Assembly: GCA_020634165.1 (NCBI GenBank)
Contig: JACKCF010000001.1
Location: 1,240,001-1,304,000, forward strand
DNA length: 64,000 nt
Source of the DNA: Anaerolineaceae bacterium
Lineage (GTDB): Bacteria > Chloroflexota > Anaerolineae > Aggregatilineales > Phototrophicaceae
Reading direction: 5' to 3'
A program made the position numbers and the translations under genes. Under the pieces are notes generated by a model. It did not search any database and was not told the DNA's origin. It was given only the letters and a program-made list of their open reading frames with translations. How positions within the stretch are numbered: the first letter of the stretch is position 1; every line of letters begins with the position of its first letter. This document shows positions 15,987 to 25,800 of the stretch, one piece after another.

Positions 15987-17378
15987 ATGACCATCCTACA
16001 ACCTGGGCAACACATCCATTTGATTGGCATTGGTGGCACCGGCCTTTCAGCGATTGCGCGCGTTTTGCTGCAACGGGGTTACACAGTTTCCGGCTCAGAT
16101 CGCAGCCAGGGACCGCTGGCATCTGCGCTGGTCGATATCGGCGCGACAGTCCATATTGGCCATGATGCGGCCTATGTTCAGGGCGCAGATGTCGTGCTGC
16201 GGTCCTCGGCTGTGCCCGATGACCACGTCGAAGTCGTTGCAGCGCATGAACTAGGCATTCCGGTCGTCAAGCGTTCGGACATGATCGCTGAATTGATGGA
16301 AGGTCAGCAGGCGATCTGCATTGCGGGCACACACGGCAAAACGACCACGACATCGTTGACGGCCTATACGCTCATTGCCACCGGGCAAGACCCCTCGTAC
16401 ATTGTCGGTGGCACCTTGGTCAATACGGGCACGAATGCGGCATCTGGCAGTGGTCCGGCTTTCGTCATTGAAGCCGACGAATATGACTATATGTTCCTGG
16501 GCCTGCACCCGACGATTGCCGTCGTGAACAACGTTGAGTGGGACCATCCCGATTTCTTCAAAACAGAGCAGCAGTTCACGCAAGCCTTTGAAAAGTTCGT
16601 CGCACTGCTGCCTGACGATGGTGTGCTGATCGCAGGTGCCGATGATGCCGGATCGGCGGTACTGGCAGCAAAACGCAAAAATGCCGGCTTGCCGACCATC
16701 ACCTTTGGTACGCAGCCTGCTGCCGATTGGCGCGCGACCGACATCCACTATGATTTTGATGGCCGATTGACCTTCAGCGTGGACCGTTTCGGAGAGCATT
16801 TCGGAGAAGTGTCACTGAGTATCGCTGGCGAACACAACGTACTGAATGTGTTGGTCGCCCTGATTGTGGCCAATTTGCAGGGTGTGTCTTTTGTGGATAC
16901 AGCGGAAGCTTTAGCCCAATTCAAAGGGGCAGGGCGCCGCTTTGATGTGCGCGCAGCGGTCAATGGCGTGGTCGTTGTCGATGACTATGCTCATCACCCA
17001 ACGGCGATTCGCAAGATGATTGACGTCGCGCATGCGCGCTATCCTGGCCATGAAGTCTGGGCTGTGTGGCAGCCGCATACCTACAGCCGCACGCGCGAAT
17101 TATTCGAGGGTTTTGTGAGCGCCTTTGGCGCTGCGGACCATGTGGTTGTCACAGCCATCTATGCCGCGCGAGAAGTGGCAATTCCTGGTGTGACGGGGGC
17201 AGCACTGGTTGAGGCTATGCACCATCCCGATGCCTTTTATGCGCCTACGTTCGATGACGCCGTTGACCATATCGCTGCGAATATTCATTCGCCTGCCGTT
17301 GTCATCATCATGAGCGCAGGCGATGCGCCGCAGATCGGCATTGACCTGCTAAAGTGGCTGGAAAGTTCACCCAAATGA
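15987..17378 (+). CDS. murC: UDP-N-acetylmuramate--L-alanine ligase MurC
   Basis: MurC adds L-alanine to UDP-MurNAc, the first peptide-forming step of the precursor. The 463 residues show the N-terminal IHLIGIGGTGLSAIARVL Rossmann motif, the P-loop GTHGKTTTT, the EADEYDYMFL block, NNVEWDHPDFF, the GAGRRFDVR segment and DDYAHHPTAI, all diagnostic of MurC. The stop overlaps the murB start as ATGA (17375-17378), so translation is coupled. Confidence 0.97.
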   Translation: MTILQPGQHIHLIGIGGTGLSAIARVLLQRGYTVSGSDRSQGPLASALVDIGATVHIGHDAAYVQGADVVLRSSAVPDDHVEVVAAHELGIPVVKRSDMIAELMEGQQAICIAGTHGKTTTTSLTAYTLIATGQDPSYIVGGTLVNTGTNAASGSGPAFVIEADEYDYMFLGLHPTIAVVNNVEWDHPDFFKTEQQFTQAFEKFVALLPDDGVLIAGADDAGSAVLAAKRKNAGLPTITFGTQPAADWRATDIHYDFDGRLTFSVDRFGEHFGEVSLSIAGEHNVLNVLVALIVANLQGVSFVDTAEALAQFKGAGRRFDVRAAVNGVVVVDDYAHHPTAIRKMIDVAHARYPGHEVWAVWQPHTYSRTRELFEGFVSAFGAADHVVVTAIYAAREVAIPGVTGAALVEAMHHPDAFYAPTFDDAVDHIAANIHSPAVVIIMSAGDAPQIGIDLLKWLESSPK

Positions 17379-18289
17379 GCCAGTTTGGCGAGATCAGCCA
17401 CCTGCTGCAGCGTGATGTTCCCCTGGCGAAATATACAGCGGCTCGGCTCGGTGGCCCAGCGGAATGGTTTTTTCGGGCACGGGATGCAGAGGATCATGCC
17501 CGCCTGAATGACATCATGCTGGCCGCCTGGGCTGATGAAGTGCCCGTGCGCGTCCTGGGCAAAGGCTCCAATGTGCTCATCAGCGACCAGGGCGTGTCGG
17601 GGCTGATTGTCGTCGATCAGGTGGCGCAGATGGATTATTATTCAGGCGAAGCCGATACCTGGAAAGTGCAGGCCACCGCCGGAACAGGCTTGATCGTACT
17701 GGCGCGTGGGTGCCAGCAGCGTGGTATCGCGGGCATGAGTTGGGCAGTGGGTGTGCCAGGGACAGTTGGTGGTGCCATCGTCAACAATGCCGGAGCGCAT
17801 GGCGATGACATGGCTGCCAGCCAGCCCATTGTGACCGTTCTGGAGCATGGCCGTGGGCTGGTGACATACACGCCGGATACGCTCGAATTCGCCTATCGCA
17901 GCTCCACATTCAAGCATCGCGATGACAAGCGCTTTCTCGTCCGTGACGCGATTCTGACCCTGCCAGGTGATGATCCGCTGACGATCAAGGCTCAGATGGA
18001 CGAATTCAATGCGTACCGCGTGCGGACCCAGCCGCCCGGGGCCAGTTTAGGCAGCATCTTCAAGAATCCGCCTGGGGATTATGCCGGACGCCTGATCGAA
18101 GCCAGCGGCCTCAAAGGGCATACCATCGGCGGGGTGCAGGTTTCACCCGTCCATGCCAACTTTATCGTCAACCAGGGGGCGGGTACGGCCAGCGACTATG
18201 CGGCGTTGATCCGGCATGTGCAGCAGGTCGTCGCCCAGGAACAGGGTGTACAATTAGAGTTGGAAGTTGAATTGTTAGGCCAATGGTGA
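17375..18289 (+). CDS. murB: UDP-N-acetylenolpyruvoylglucosamine reductase MurB
   Basis: MurB is the FAD enzyme that reduces enolpyruvyl-UDP-GlcNAc to UDP-MurNAc. The start at 17375 (304 residues) overlaps the murC stop and is preferred over an in-frame codon at 17354. Motifs: the N-terminal YTAARLGGPAEWF, RVLGKGSNVLISDQG and NNAGAHGDDM in the FAD domain, FAYRSSTF, then PGASLGSIFKNP with the proton-donor serine and VSPVHANFIVNQG at the C-terminus. The murC-murB order is common in Gram-positive-like dcw clusters. Confidence 0.96.
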   Translation: MSQFGEISHLLQRDVPLAKYTAARLGGPAEWFFRARDAEDHARLNDIMLAAWADEVPVRVLGKGSNVLISDQGVSGLIVVDQVAQMDYYSGEADTWKVQATAGTGLIVLARGCQQRGIAGMSWAVGVPGTVGGAIVNNAGAHGDDMAASQPIVTVLEHGRGLVTYTPDTLEFAYRSSTFKHRDDKRFLVRDAILTLPGDDPLTIKAQMDEFNAYRVRTQPPGASLGSIFKNPPGDYAGRLIEASGLKGHTIGGVQVSPVHANFIVNQGAGTASDYAALIRHVQQVVAQEQGVQLELEVELLGQW

Positions 18290-18480
18290 TGCTTTCCCGC
18301 TCGATGCTGGCGTTTTTGCTGCTGGCTGCTGGTGTGGTGGTTCTGTTACTATCGAGTACGCGCCGTAACATCATCTTTATGGTGATCGGTGGCGGTATGT
18401 ACTTCAGCGCCATGATCCTGATATTGTGGCAGGCCCGCCAGGTTGGACGCCGCAAACGCAAGCCCCATGACGATGAATAA
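18283..18480 (+). CDS. Small two-helix membrane protein
   Basis: This 65-residue protein overlaps the murB stop by seven bases. It has two hydrophobic segments (about 6-24 and 29-49) joined by STRRN, and a strongly charged tail (RRKRKPHDDE). No family is recognised. The overlap with murB and the hydrophobic profile make it a plausible real gene; it could assist the neighbouring divisome proteins. The start could also be the ATG three codons in. Confidence 0.5.
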   Translation: MVMLSRSMLAFLLLAAGVVVLLLSSTRRNIIFMVIGGGMYFSAMILILWQARQVGRRKRKPHDDE

Positions 18481-18653
18481 ATCTGTGCAAACGTGGGCAT
18501 TCTTCAATTGCGCGGATAGAGACCGTCAAGTAGACTTAGGTTAATTTCCTGTAATGCCTGTTGAGAGATTTGACGGGCATGTTCAGGGTTTGCCAGCAAT
18601 GGCCCTGGTAACGATCTTCAGCATGTTTGAACGTAGGTATTTACGAGTAGCGT

Positions 18654-19469
18654 ATGTCGTCTAACAGTCGCGACCGCCGTCGTCGCAGCCGACAAGCCGC
18701 TGTACTGCGCAGTGACCGTGATCGTGTCGCACGCAGTGCCAGCGACCAGATTACCGCCCGACAGCGTGGCTTTAGCTGGCGCTGGGTCAGTCTGGTGATT
18801 GTATTGGCGCTTTCCGGCGTACTGGCGCTGTTTTTTACCTCAGATGCCTTCTACATCCGCAGTGTCGCTGTGGGTGGGGTACGCTATCTGACGCGCGAGG
18901 AAGTCTTTGCTTTTGCCGACATCGCTAACCAGCACATCTTCTGGGTATCTCCTGAAAAAATCGAGGCGAACGTCAATCGCTCGTCGTCAGTGGCGGATGT
19001 CAACGTGTACCTGAGCTGGCCGCCGCAGATGGTCACTATCAGCGTCTTTGAGCGTGAGCCGGTGGCGATCTGGATTGAAGATGGCGCGCCAATCTGGCTG
19101 GATGCCAATGGCCGTGTCATGGCCCAGCGTGAAGATCGCGATGATCTGCTGCAAATTGTGGTGGAACCAGGCAGCACTGGCGAAGGGCTGGCGCTGGAAG
19201 GTGAAGTTGATCCGGGCATTGTGTTCGGGGCACTGCAATTGCAGGAGCTTCTGCCAGATGTGCAGCAGTTCCGCTATCATCCGGTCAAGGGGTTGGGCTA
19301 CGTCGATGGTGGTGGCTGGGTAGCCTGGTTTGGTACCGGAACGGGCATGAACGAGAAATTCTCTATCTATCGGACGATTGCCCAGACCCTGGTGAATCAG
19401 GGGGTTCAGCCTACTGAAATTAACGTCGCCATACCGGATTATCCCTATGTGGATACACAGCAGCGCTAA
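18654..19469 (+). CDS. ftsQ: Cell division protein FtsQ/DivIB
   Basis: This 271-residue bitopic membrane protein has an Arg-rich cytoplasmic N-terminus (DRRRRSRQ), one transmembrane helix (about 43-64, WVSLVIVLALSGVLALFF), then a POTRA domain (FYIRSVAVGGVRYLTREEVF to about 145) and the beta domain (VFEREPVAIWIEDGAPIWLDANG). FtsQ/DivIB connects FtsL/FtsB to the rest of the divisome. It is preceded by a 173-base spacer with a hairpin (ATGCCTGT / ACGGGCAT, about 18555-18581) and followed by a 297-base spacer with a terminator. Confidence 0.92.
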   Translation: MSSNSRDRRRRSRQAAVLRSDRDRVARSASDQITARQRGFSWRWVSLVIVLALSGVLALFFTSDAFYIRSVAVGGVRYLTREEVFAFADIANQHIFWVSPEKIEANVNRSSSVADVNVYLSWPPQMVTISVFEREPVAIWIEDGAPIWLDANGRVMAQREDRDDLLQIVVEPGSTGEGLALEGEVDPGIVFGALQLQELLPDVQQFRYHPVKGLGYVDGGGWVAWFGTGTGMNEKFSIYRTIAQTLVNQGVQPTEINVAIPDYPYVDTQQR

Positions 19470-19659
19470 GGCAACAGTCCCAGGCTTGTAAAAACTGCCT
19501 GTAGCTGGTTATCTGGAACCGTTTTATACTGTAAATGGGGGCATGTCGGTTTATCGACATCTATTGACGAAGCACAACGCTGTCGCACCGACCGCATCCT
19601 GTTTGAATACGAGCCTGGCACACCTGTAAAGGCATCATGCCTGTTGTGATTTTGAAAAC

Positions 19660-19691
19660 CTCTTTGCCTGGGTTTGGCAAGTGAGTTTTTT
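19660..19691 (+). terminator. Intrinsic terminator between ftsQ and ftsA
   Basis: The stem CTC-TTGCC / GGCAA-(GT)-GAG with a short loop is followed by TTTTTT (19686-19691), 76 bases before ftsA. The rest of this spacer holds an ATGTCG/CGACAT inverted repeat (19542-19559) and a TATACT element (19525-19530). It implies that ftsA-ftsZ is a separately controlled unit or is attenuated. Confidence 0.65.
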
Positions 19692-19766
19692 GTGGACTGA
19701 ATTTAGCAAGAATGTGATTAAAAATAGGTATGCAGGACGCGCACGTAAACACGCTGGACAAAACAC

Positions 19767-21011
19767 ATGAGTGATATTGTCGTCGGCCTGGATATAGGCA
19801 CCCACAAAATCTGTACGGTCGTCGGAGAAGTGCGACCGGATGACATACAAATTCTGGGCGTAGGCATTGAGCCGAGCAAGGGCATGAAGAAGGGCGTCGT
19901 CAATGACGTGCAGGCTCTTGTTGCGGCGATTTCCGCCAGCGTCCATAAAGCGGAAAAAACGAGCGGCTATCAGATTCGCCGTGCATTCGTCAGCGTAGCC
20001 GGTGGCCACATTTCTTCGCTGACCAGTCGCGGCATGACCGGCATTGCTGGCTCGCGTGGCATTACTGAAGAAGACCTGGAAAAGGCGATGGACGCCGCCC
20101 GCGCCATTGCTATCCCTCACAATCGCGAAGTGCTCCATATCGTTCCACGCAGCTACACGCTCGATGGCCAGGAAGGGGTACGTCACCCAATTGGTATGCA
20201 CGCTTTCCGGCTGGAAGTTGATGCCCACATAATTACGGCATCCTCAACCAGTCTCGCCAATTTGGAGCGAGCTGCGGAAGGCGCAGGCATTCTGGTGGAT
20301 CGCTTTATCCTCAACCCGCTGGCGGCGGGTGAAGCTGTTCTCAGCGATGAGGAACGCGAGGCGGGTGTCGTCATCATCGACATTGGCGGCGGCACAACCG
20401 ATATCGCCATTTTCGTCGAGGGCACCGTCTGGCATACAGCCGTCATCCCGATTGGCGGTACCCTGATTACCCATGACATCACCTATTTGTTGCATGCGCC
20501 CTTTGAACTGGCCGAAGATGTGAAGATTCAGCATGGGCATGCTCAACGCCGTGCCGTCAGCGCCCTGGAAAAATTCCGTGTCGAGCCTTTTGGCGAAGGC
20601 GTACCGGAAGAATTCACGCGCAAAGACCTGGCGATGGCCATCGAAGCACGTGTTGAAGAAATCTTTGAACTGGTGCAGAAAGAGATCAAGCGCTCTGGCT
20701 ATGCTGGCTTGCTCCGTGCCGGAGCAGTGATTACAGGTGGCAGCGCTCAATTGCCCGGTATTCAGGAAGTGGCCCAGGAAATGCTGGATTGTCCGGTGCG
20801 CATTGCCAAGCCGGAGAAGTTGACGGGCATGGCGGATACGCTCAAGAATCCGTCGTACAGCACCAGTATTGGCTTGCTGCGCCTCGGCCTGAACCTGGAT
20901 ACAGTGGCGGAACCGCGTGCCAATGGCACCAGCAGCGCGCCTGGTCTGGATATTGGCTCCGTGTTGGGTGGATTCCTGCGGCGTTTGCTGCCGGATGATC
21001 GCCAGGAATAA
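19767..21011 (+). CDS. ftsA: Cell division protein FtsA
   Basis: FtsA is the actin-like ATPase that tethers FtsZ to the membrane and recruits late divisome proteins. The 414 residues start with the phosphate-1 motif VVGLDIGTHKICTVV, followed by the SHS2/1C region (SSLTSRGMTGI), the phosphate-2 motif IIDIGGGTTDIAIF and the adenosine motif VITGGSAQLPGI. The C-terminus ends in an amphipathic helix, GGFLRRLLPD, the usual membrane-targeting sequence. It lies 125 bases upstream of ftsZ, as normal. Confidence 0.96.
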   Translation: MSDIVVGLDIGTHKICTVVGEVRPDDIQILGVGIEPSKGMKKGVVNDVQALVAAISASVHKAEKTSGYQIRRAFVSVAGGHISSLTSRGMTGIAGSRGITEEDLEKAMDAARAIAIPHNREVLHIVPRSYTLDGQEGVRHPIGMHAFRLEVDAHIITASSTSLANLERAAEGAGILVDRFILNPLAAGEAVLSDEEREAGVVIIDIGGGTTDIAIFVEGTVWHTAVIPIGGTLITHDITYLLHAPFELAEDVKIQHGHAQRRAVSALEKFRVEPFGEGVPEEFTRKDLAMAIEARVEEIFELVQKEIKRSGYAGLLRAGAVITGGSAQLPGIQEVAQEMLDCPVRIAKPEKLTGMADTLKNPSYSTSIGLLRLGLNLDTVAEPRANGTSSAPGLDIGSVLGGFLRRLLPDDRQE

Positions 21012-21136
21012 GCTGCGCGTGGTTGTTTGAGGAAATAGGTCCTGGTTGCACGACCGGGGTTTATGCGTAAAATAAGACCTATGTTGGCATGAAATTCGTT
21101 ATGTGATTGCAGTCCGATGGATGGGGAAAATCGCTT

Positions 21137-22354
21137 ATGATGGACGAACTAGAATTTACAGGCGGAGAAAACTTCGCACAAATTAAAGTGGTCGGTGTCG
21201 GCGGTGGTGGTAATAACGCTGTCAACCGCATGATTACCGAGGGCCTGGGCGGTGTTGAATTCATTGCTGTCAACACCGATAGTCAGGCTTTGATGTTGTC
21301 CAAAGCGAAGACTCGCATCCGTATTGGCGAGAAGTTAACGCGCGGTCTTGGTGCTGGTGGCAACCCTGAGATTGGTAAGAAAGCTGCCGAGGAAAGCTCG
21401 GACGACCTGTATGAAGTGCTGCGTGGTGCCGATATGGTCTTTATCGCCTGCGGTATGGGTGGTGGTACCGGTACAGGCGCATCGCCAGTGATCGCACAGA
21501 TTGCCAAAGAACTGGGCGCCCTGACCATTGGCGTCGTGACTCGCCCTTTCACATTTGAAGGTGCACGTCGCTCACAGTATGCCAATGCTGGCATCGAAAC
21601 GCTCAAGAGCCAGGTCGATACCCTCATCGTGATCCCGAATGATCGCCTGTTGCAGATGGCCGACAAGCGCGCCACATTGCAGCAAGCCTTCTCTCTGGCT
21701 GATGATGTGCTGCGCCAGGGTATTCAGGGCATTTCCGAACTGATAACCGTTCCGGCGCTCATCAACCTCGACTTCGCTGATGTCCGTACCATCATGTCAG
21801 AAGGTGGAGCGGCCCTCATGGCAGTCGGTTATGGCGAAGGCGATGATCGTGCTCGTAAAGCTGCCGAGAAAGCCATCACCAGCGGCCTGCTCGATGTCAC
21901 CATCGACGGTGCTCGCGGTATCTTGTTCAACATCACGGGCGCTGCTGATCTGACCCTGTTCGAGGTCAACGAGGCCGCCGCCATCATCCGCGAAAGCGCA
22001 CATCCTGAAGTCAACCTCATATTTGGTGCCCAGATCGATGAGAATATGGGCGACGAGGTCCGTATCACGGTTGTAGCGACGGGTTTTGAGCAAAGCCGTG
22101 CCGAACGTCGTATCCGCACGGAACAGCCTGTTCAGCAGCAGCGCCCGCGTCCTCAGCAGCAACCGCAGCAGCCGCCTTCAATGGAAGTACCGACTTCGGT
22201 GTCAGTTGAGCGTCCGCAGGCTCAGGCGCCACAGCAGCCACCTGCTGCCCAGCCGCCAGCGCAGCAGCGCCCGGCCAGCCCGCCGGAGCCGCGCGTCTGG
22301 GATGATAGCGACCAGGATATTCCCGCTTTCCTCCGTCGGCGCAAGAATAACTGA
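21137..22354 (+). CDS. ftsZ: Cell division protein FtsZ
   Basis: FtsZ is the tubulin-like GTPase that forms the division ring. The ATG at 21137 is used (405 residues); an in-frame TTG at 21107 is less likely because GGATGGGGA lies between them as ribosome site. Motifs: VVGVGGGGNNAVNRM, the tubulin signature GGGTGTGASPV and the T7 catalytic loop INLDFADVRTIM. After about residue 320 comes a disordered Pro/Gln-rich linker, then the conserved tail DIPAFLRRR that binds FtsA and other partners. It ends the cluster; a strong terminator follows 22 bases later. Confidence 0.98.
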   Translation: MMDELEFTGGENFAQIKVVGVGGGGNNAVNRMITEGLGGVEFIAVNTDSQALMLSKAKTRIRIGEKLTRGLGAGGNPEIGKKAAEESSDDLYEVLRGADMVFIACGMGGGTGTGASPVIAQIAKELGALTIGVVTRPFTFEGARRSQYANAGIETLKSQVDTLIVIPNDRLLQMADKRATLQQAFSLADDVLRQGIQGISELITVPALINLDFADVRTIMSEGGAALMAVGYGEGDDRARKAAEKAITSGLLDVTIDGARGILFNITGAADLTLFEVNEAAAIIRESAHPEVNLIFGAQIDENMGDEVRITVVATGFEQSRAERRIRTEQPVQQQRPRPQQQPQQPPSMEVPTSVSVERPQAQAPQQPPAAQPPAQQRPASPPEPRVWDDSDQDIPAFLRRRKNN

Positions 22355-22376
22355 GTTCATTACACGGAACGCTGAA

Positions 22377-22406
22377 GGGGGAAGGCCAGTGCCAACCCCC
22401 TTTTTT
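22377..22406 (+). terminator. Rho-independent terminator of the division cluster
   Basis: GGGGG (22377-22381) pairs with CCCCC (22396-22400), with an inner GGC/GCC pair block and a CAGT loop, followed by six T. Confidence 0.92.
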
Positions 22407-22524
22407 GTTGCCGGAGAAAATCGTTGTAACAAAATGGTTTGTACACTTGGTGCAAAATGCCATATAAGCTGTGGCTTTGATCTTGGCAATATGCCTTATT
22501 GGGCCTCTTGAGAAGAAGCGTATA

Positions 22525-22545
22525 GTTTGTGTTATTTCCACAAAC
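22525..22545. promoter_or_regulatory. Inverted repeat upstream of the reductase promoter
   Basis: GTTTGTG and CACAAAC form a perfect 7-bp inverted repeat separated by 7 bases, centred about 40 bases before the candidate -35 box. It fits an operator for a dimeric regulator. It does not match the NrdR box consensus. Confidence 0.45.
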
Positions 22546-22577
22546 CTTATTCTAACCAAAATTCAGCCGGAAGTTGG

Positions 22578-22606
22578 TGGACAAGCGTTCTAATACGTGA
22601 TATAAA
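22578..22606 (+). promoter_or_regulatory. Candidate sigma-70-type promoter of the ribonucleotide reductase gene
   Basis: TGGACA (22578-22583), 17 bases, TATAAA (22601-22606): each hexamer differs from consensus at one position. Transcription would start near 22613, giving a leader of about 230 bases. That leader contains an ACTGC/GCAGT hairpin (about 22651-22667) and a larger imperfect stem near 22717-22748. Confidence 0.6.
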
Positions 22607-22779
22607 AACAGGGCAAAGGTAGTTATTTTTTTGCGGTAAAAATCTCCGTAACTGCCAACGCCGCAGTAACGCTAGTCACCCGAAAATCACTACAGAAATT
22701 GTGGGTAAATGTTGTGTAAGCGTGGGTTAATTTGACCCGGCGTTACCTTAGCTTTGCTTGCTTAATTTTTCGTAATAAG

Positions 22780-22800
22780 TTTGCAGTTTAAACTGGCAAA
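22780..22800. promoter_or_regulatory. Palindrome in the reductase leader
   Basis: The perfect palindrome AGTTTAAACT is flanked by TTTGC and GCAAA (one unpaired G). It lies 46 bases before the start codon and could be an operator or an RNA hairpin. Apart from this and the two features upstream, no gene is seen in 22407-22846. Confidence 0.4.
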
Positions 22801-22846
22801 TAATCCGTCCTGTAAATCCGAATATTGTCGGGAAAGGTGAGCGCAG

Positions 22847-25800
22847 ATGGTCCAAGCGCGTGATTCAAAACGCAATGAACTCCATGACCTTGGATACAAG
22901 ATTTTTCTTGATCGGTATGCCCAGAAAGACATGAGCCGCGAATCGCTGGCTGTTGGTGATACCGTGATTGTGGTGACAAATTCAGCGACCGGTCAGCGCG
23001 AGATCGGTACGATAAAAGAAATGCTGCTGCCGACGATTACCATCGAGCTTAATGACGGCGAAGTTGTCACGCGCGATATTGAGCATGTGGACAAGCCGAT
23101 TGAGACCGAACCGGAACAGATGATGGACCGTGTGGCGGCAGGCATCGCTGAGATTGAGAAGAATCAGAAACTGCGCAAAACATGGTCTAATAATTTCCGC
23201 TGGCTGCTCGATGAGTGGAAGTTCGTCCCTGGTGGCCGTATTCTGACAGCGGCGGGTACCGACCAGGACCTTACCTATTACAATTGCTACGTCATTCCCT
23301 CGCCGAACGACTCGCGCGAAGGGATCATGGCAACCCTCACCCAGATGACCGAGATCATGTCGCGCGGTGGTGGTGTAGGCATCAACCTATCCACCCTGCG
23401 TCCACGCCATGCCTACGTCAAAGGCGTTAATGGCCGTTCGAGCGGGTCCGTTTCCTGGGGCGCACTGTATAGCTTCGTCACAGGCCTGATTGAGCAGGGC
23501 GGCAGCCGTCGCGGTGCATTGATGCTCATCCTCAACGACTGGCACCCCGATGTTTTTGATTTCATCAACAGCAAGCGCGAAGCGGGCAAAATCACCAACG
23601 CCAATATCAGCGTGGGCATCAGCGATAAGCTGATGGATGCTGTCAAGGCTGATGAAGACTGGGACCTCATGTTCCCGGATAGTGCCGATCCTGACTATGA
23701 TGAGCTATGGGATGGCGATCTGGATACCTGGATGGCATCGGGCCGCAAAGTGCTTCGCTATAAGACCATCAAGGCGCGCGAACTGTGGAATGCCATCATT
23801 GAGAGTGCCTGGGCTTCAGCAGAACCGGGCCTGTGGTTCCGTGAACGCAGCAACAAGATGGCCAATAGTTGGTACTTCAATCCATTGGTCTGCACAAATC
23901 CCTGTGTGACAGGTGATACCCGTATTTATACCTCGCAGGGCTTGGTCAAAGCGCGTGACCTGTTTGACGAAGAAACCATGACCGATGTCGTGCTTGATGG
24001 CCGCTTCGATGGTGCGCCGACAACGTCACCCGCATCACGTATTTTCCTGACTGGAACCAAACCCGTGTTCCGCGTTCAAACACAGGAAGGGTATTCTGTT
24101 CGTGCAACAGCCGACCATCGCCTGATGACTGATCGTGGTTGGGTACAGGTTGACAGCCTGGAAGCAGGCGACAAACTGCACATCCTCAATCGCAAGGGTG
24201 GATTTGGCCAGCAGGGCGACGCGGCAACAGGTCGTGTCCTGGGATGGTTGGTTGGCGATGGCACGATCAAGGCCGACCGCGCGGTGTTGTCGTTCTTTGG
24301 TGATGAAAAGCGCGAATTGGCGCCTTTGTTTGCCGCCGATGTCAACGCACTGGTCGAGCCGCTGACTGTCGCATCGCGGACATATACGGTAGGCGTTGTG
24401 GATATTGCGGACCGCGATGAAGCTCGCGTCCAATCGCAGCGTCTGCTGGCACTGGTTGCGGAACATGACCTTGATACGAACAAACATCAGGTCCCTGAAG
24501 CAGTCTTCCAGGGAACAGAAGCCATGCAGCGTGGCTTTATTCAGGCGTTATTTACAGCAGATGGCAGCTTCCAGGATGGCGGCGAAAAAGGAGCCAGCAT
24601 TCGGCTGGCGGCCAACAGCCTGACCTTGTTGGAGGACATTCAGCGTCTGCTGACCAATTTTGGGATTTCCAGCCGTATCTATCGCAACCGTCGTGATGCC
24701 GGGTATCGTCCGATGCCAGATGGCAAAGGCGGCCTGCAGGAATACTGGTGCGAAGCCCAGCATGAATTGGCCATCAGTAAGCAAAACATGGTTGTATTTG
24801 CTGACGAAATCGGCTTCCTGGTCGATGCCAAGCAATCTGCTCTGGAAGCCTATATCAGCCGTTTGCAGCGCGGCCCCTATCAGGAAACCTTCCTGGCAAC
24901 TGTCGAGAGCATTGTTGCGGATGGCATCGAAGAAGTGTTTGACCTGACTGAGCCATTGACCCACAGTTTCGTCGCCAATGGCATTGTTGTCCATAACTGT
25001 GGTGAACAGCCGCTTGGTGCTTGGTCGGTTTGCAACCTGGGCGCGCTGAATCTGGCACGCTTCTATGATGCAGAAAAGCATGATGTCGCCTGGGAAGACC
25101 TGGATAAGGCCACGCGCTATGCCACACGCTTCCTGGATAATGTCATTGATACAACACCATACTTTTTTGATGAGAACCGCGACACCCAGCACAACGAGCG
25201 TCGCGTCGGCCTGGGCACGATGGGCATCGCCGAACTGATGCTGCACCTGGGCATTCGCTATGGCAGCGATGAATCAGTCGAATTCATTGAGAAGGTATAC
25301 AAGGCGATTGCTGTAGCGGCCTATGAAACCTCGGTCGATCTGGCCCAGGAAAAAGGGGCTTTCCCCAAATTTGATGCCGAAAAATTCCTGGAAAGTGGCT
25401 ACATGCAGCAAATGCCTGACAGCCTGCGTGGGCGGGTTGCCAAGCAGGGCATCCGTAATGTGACGCTGCTGACCCAGGCACCGACCGGCACGACCGGAAC
25501 GATGGTCAACACCAGCACCGGCATCGAACCCTTCTTCTCCTGGGTGTATTACCGCAAGAGCCGCCTGGGACTGCACGAAGAACAGGTGCCTGTCGTCGCG
25601 GAATACTATACTGAAAATCCGGATGCGGAAGAACTGCCGGAATACTTCGTTACCGCGATGGATCTCTCACCGGATGAGCATGTGAAAGTCCAGGGAGCGT
25701 TCCAGCGCTGGATCGACAGTGCCATCAGCAAGACCTGCAATGTGCCCAACGAATACACCGTCGAGCAGGTCAGCGATCTGTACATGTATATGTATGACCT

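Noticed and set aside
22613..22846. Cobalamin riboswitch before the B12-dependent reductase
   Set aside because: No B12-box or the conserved core of the cobalamin aptamer could be found in the leader on the plus strand.
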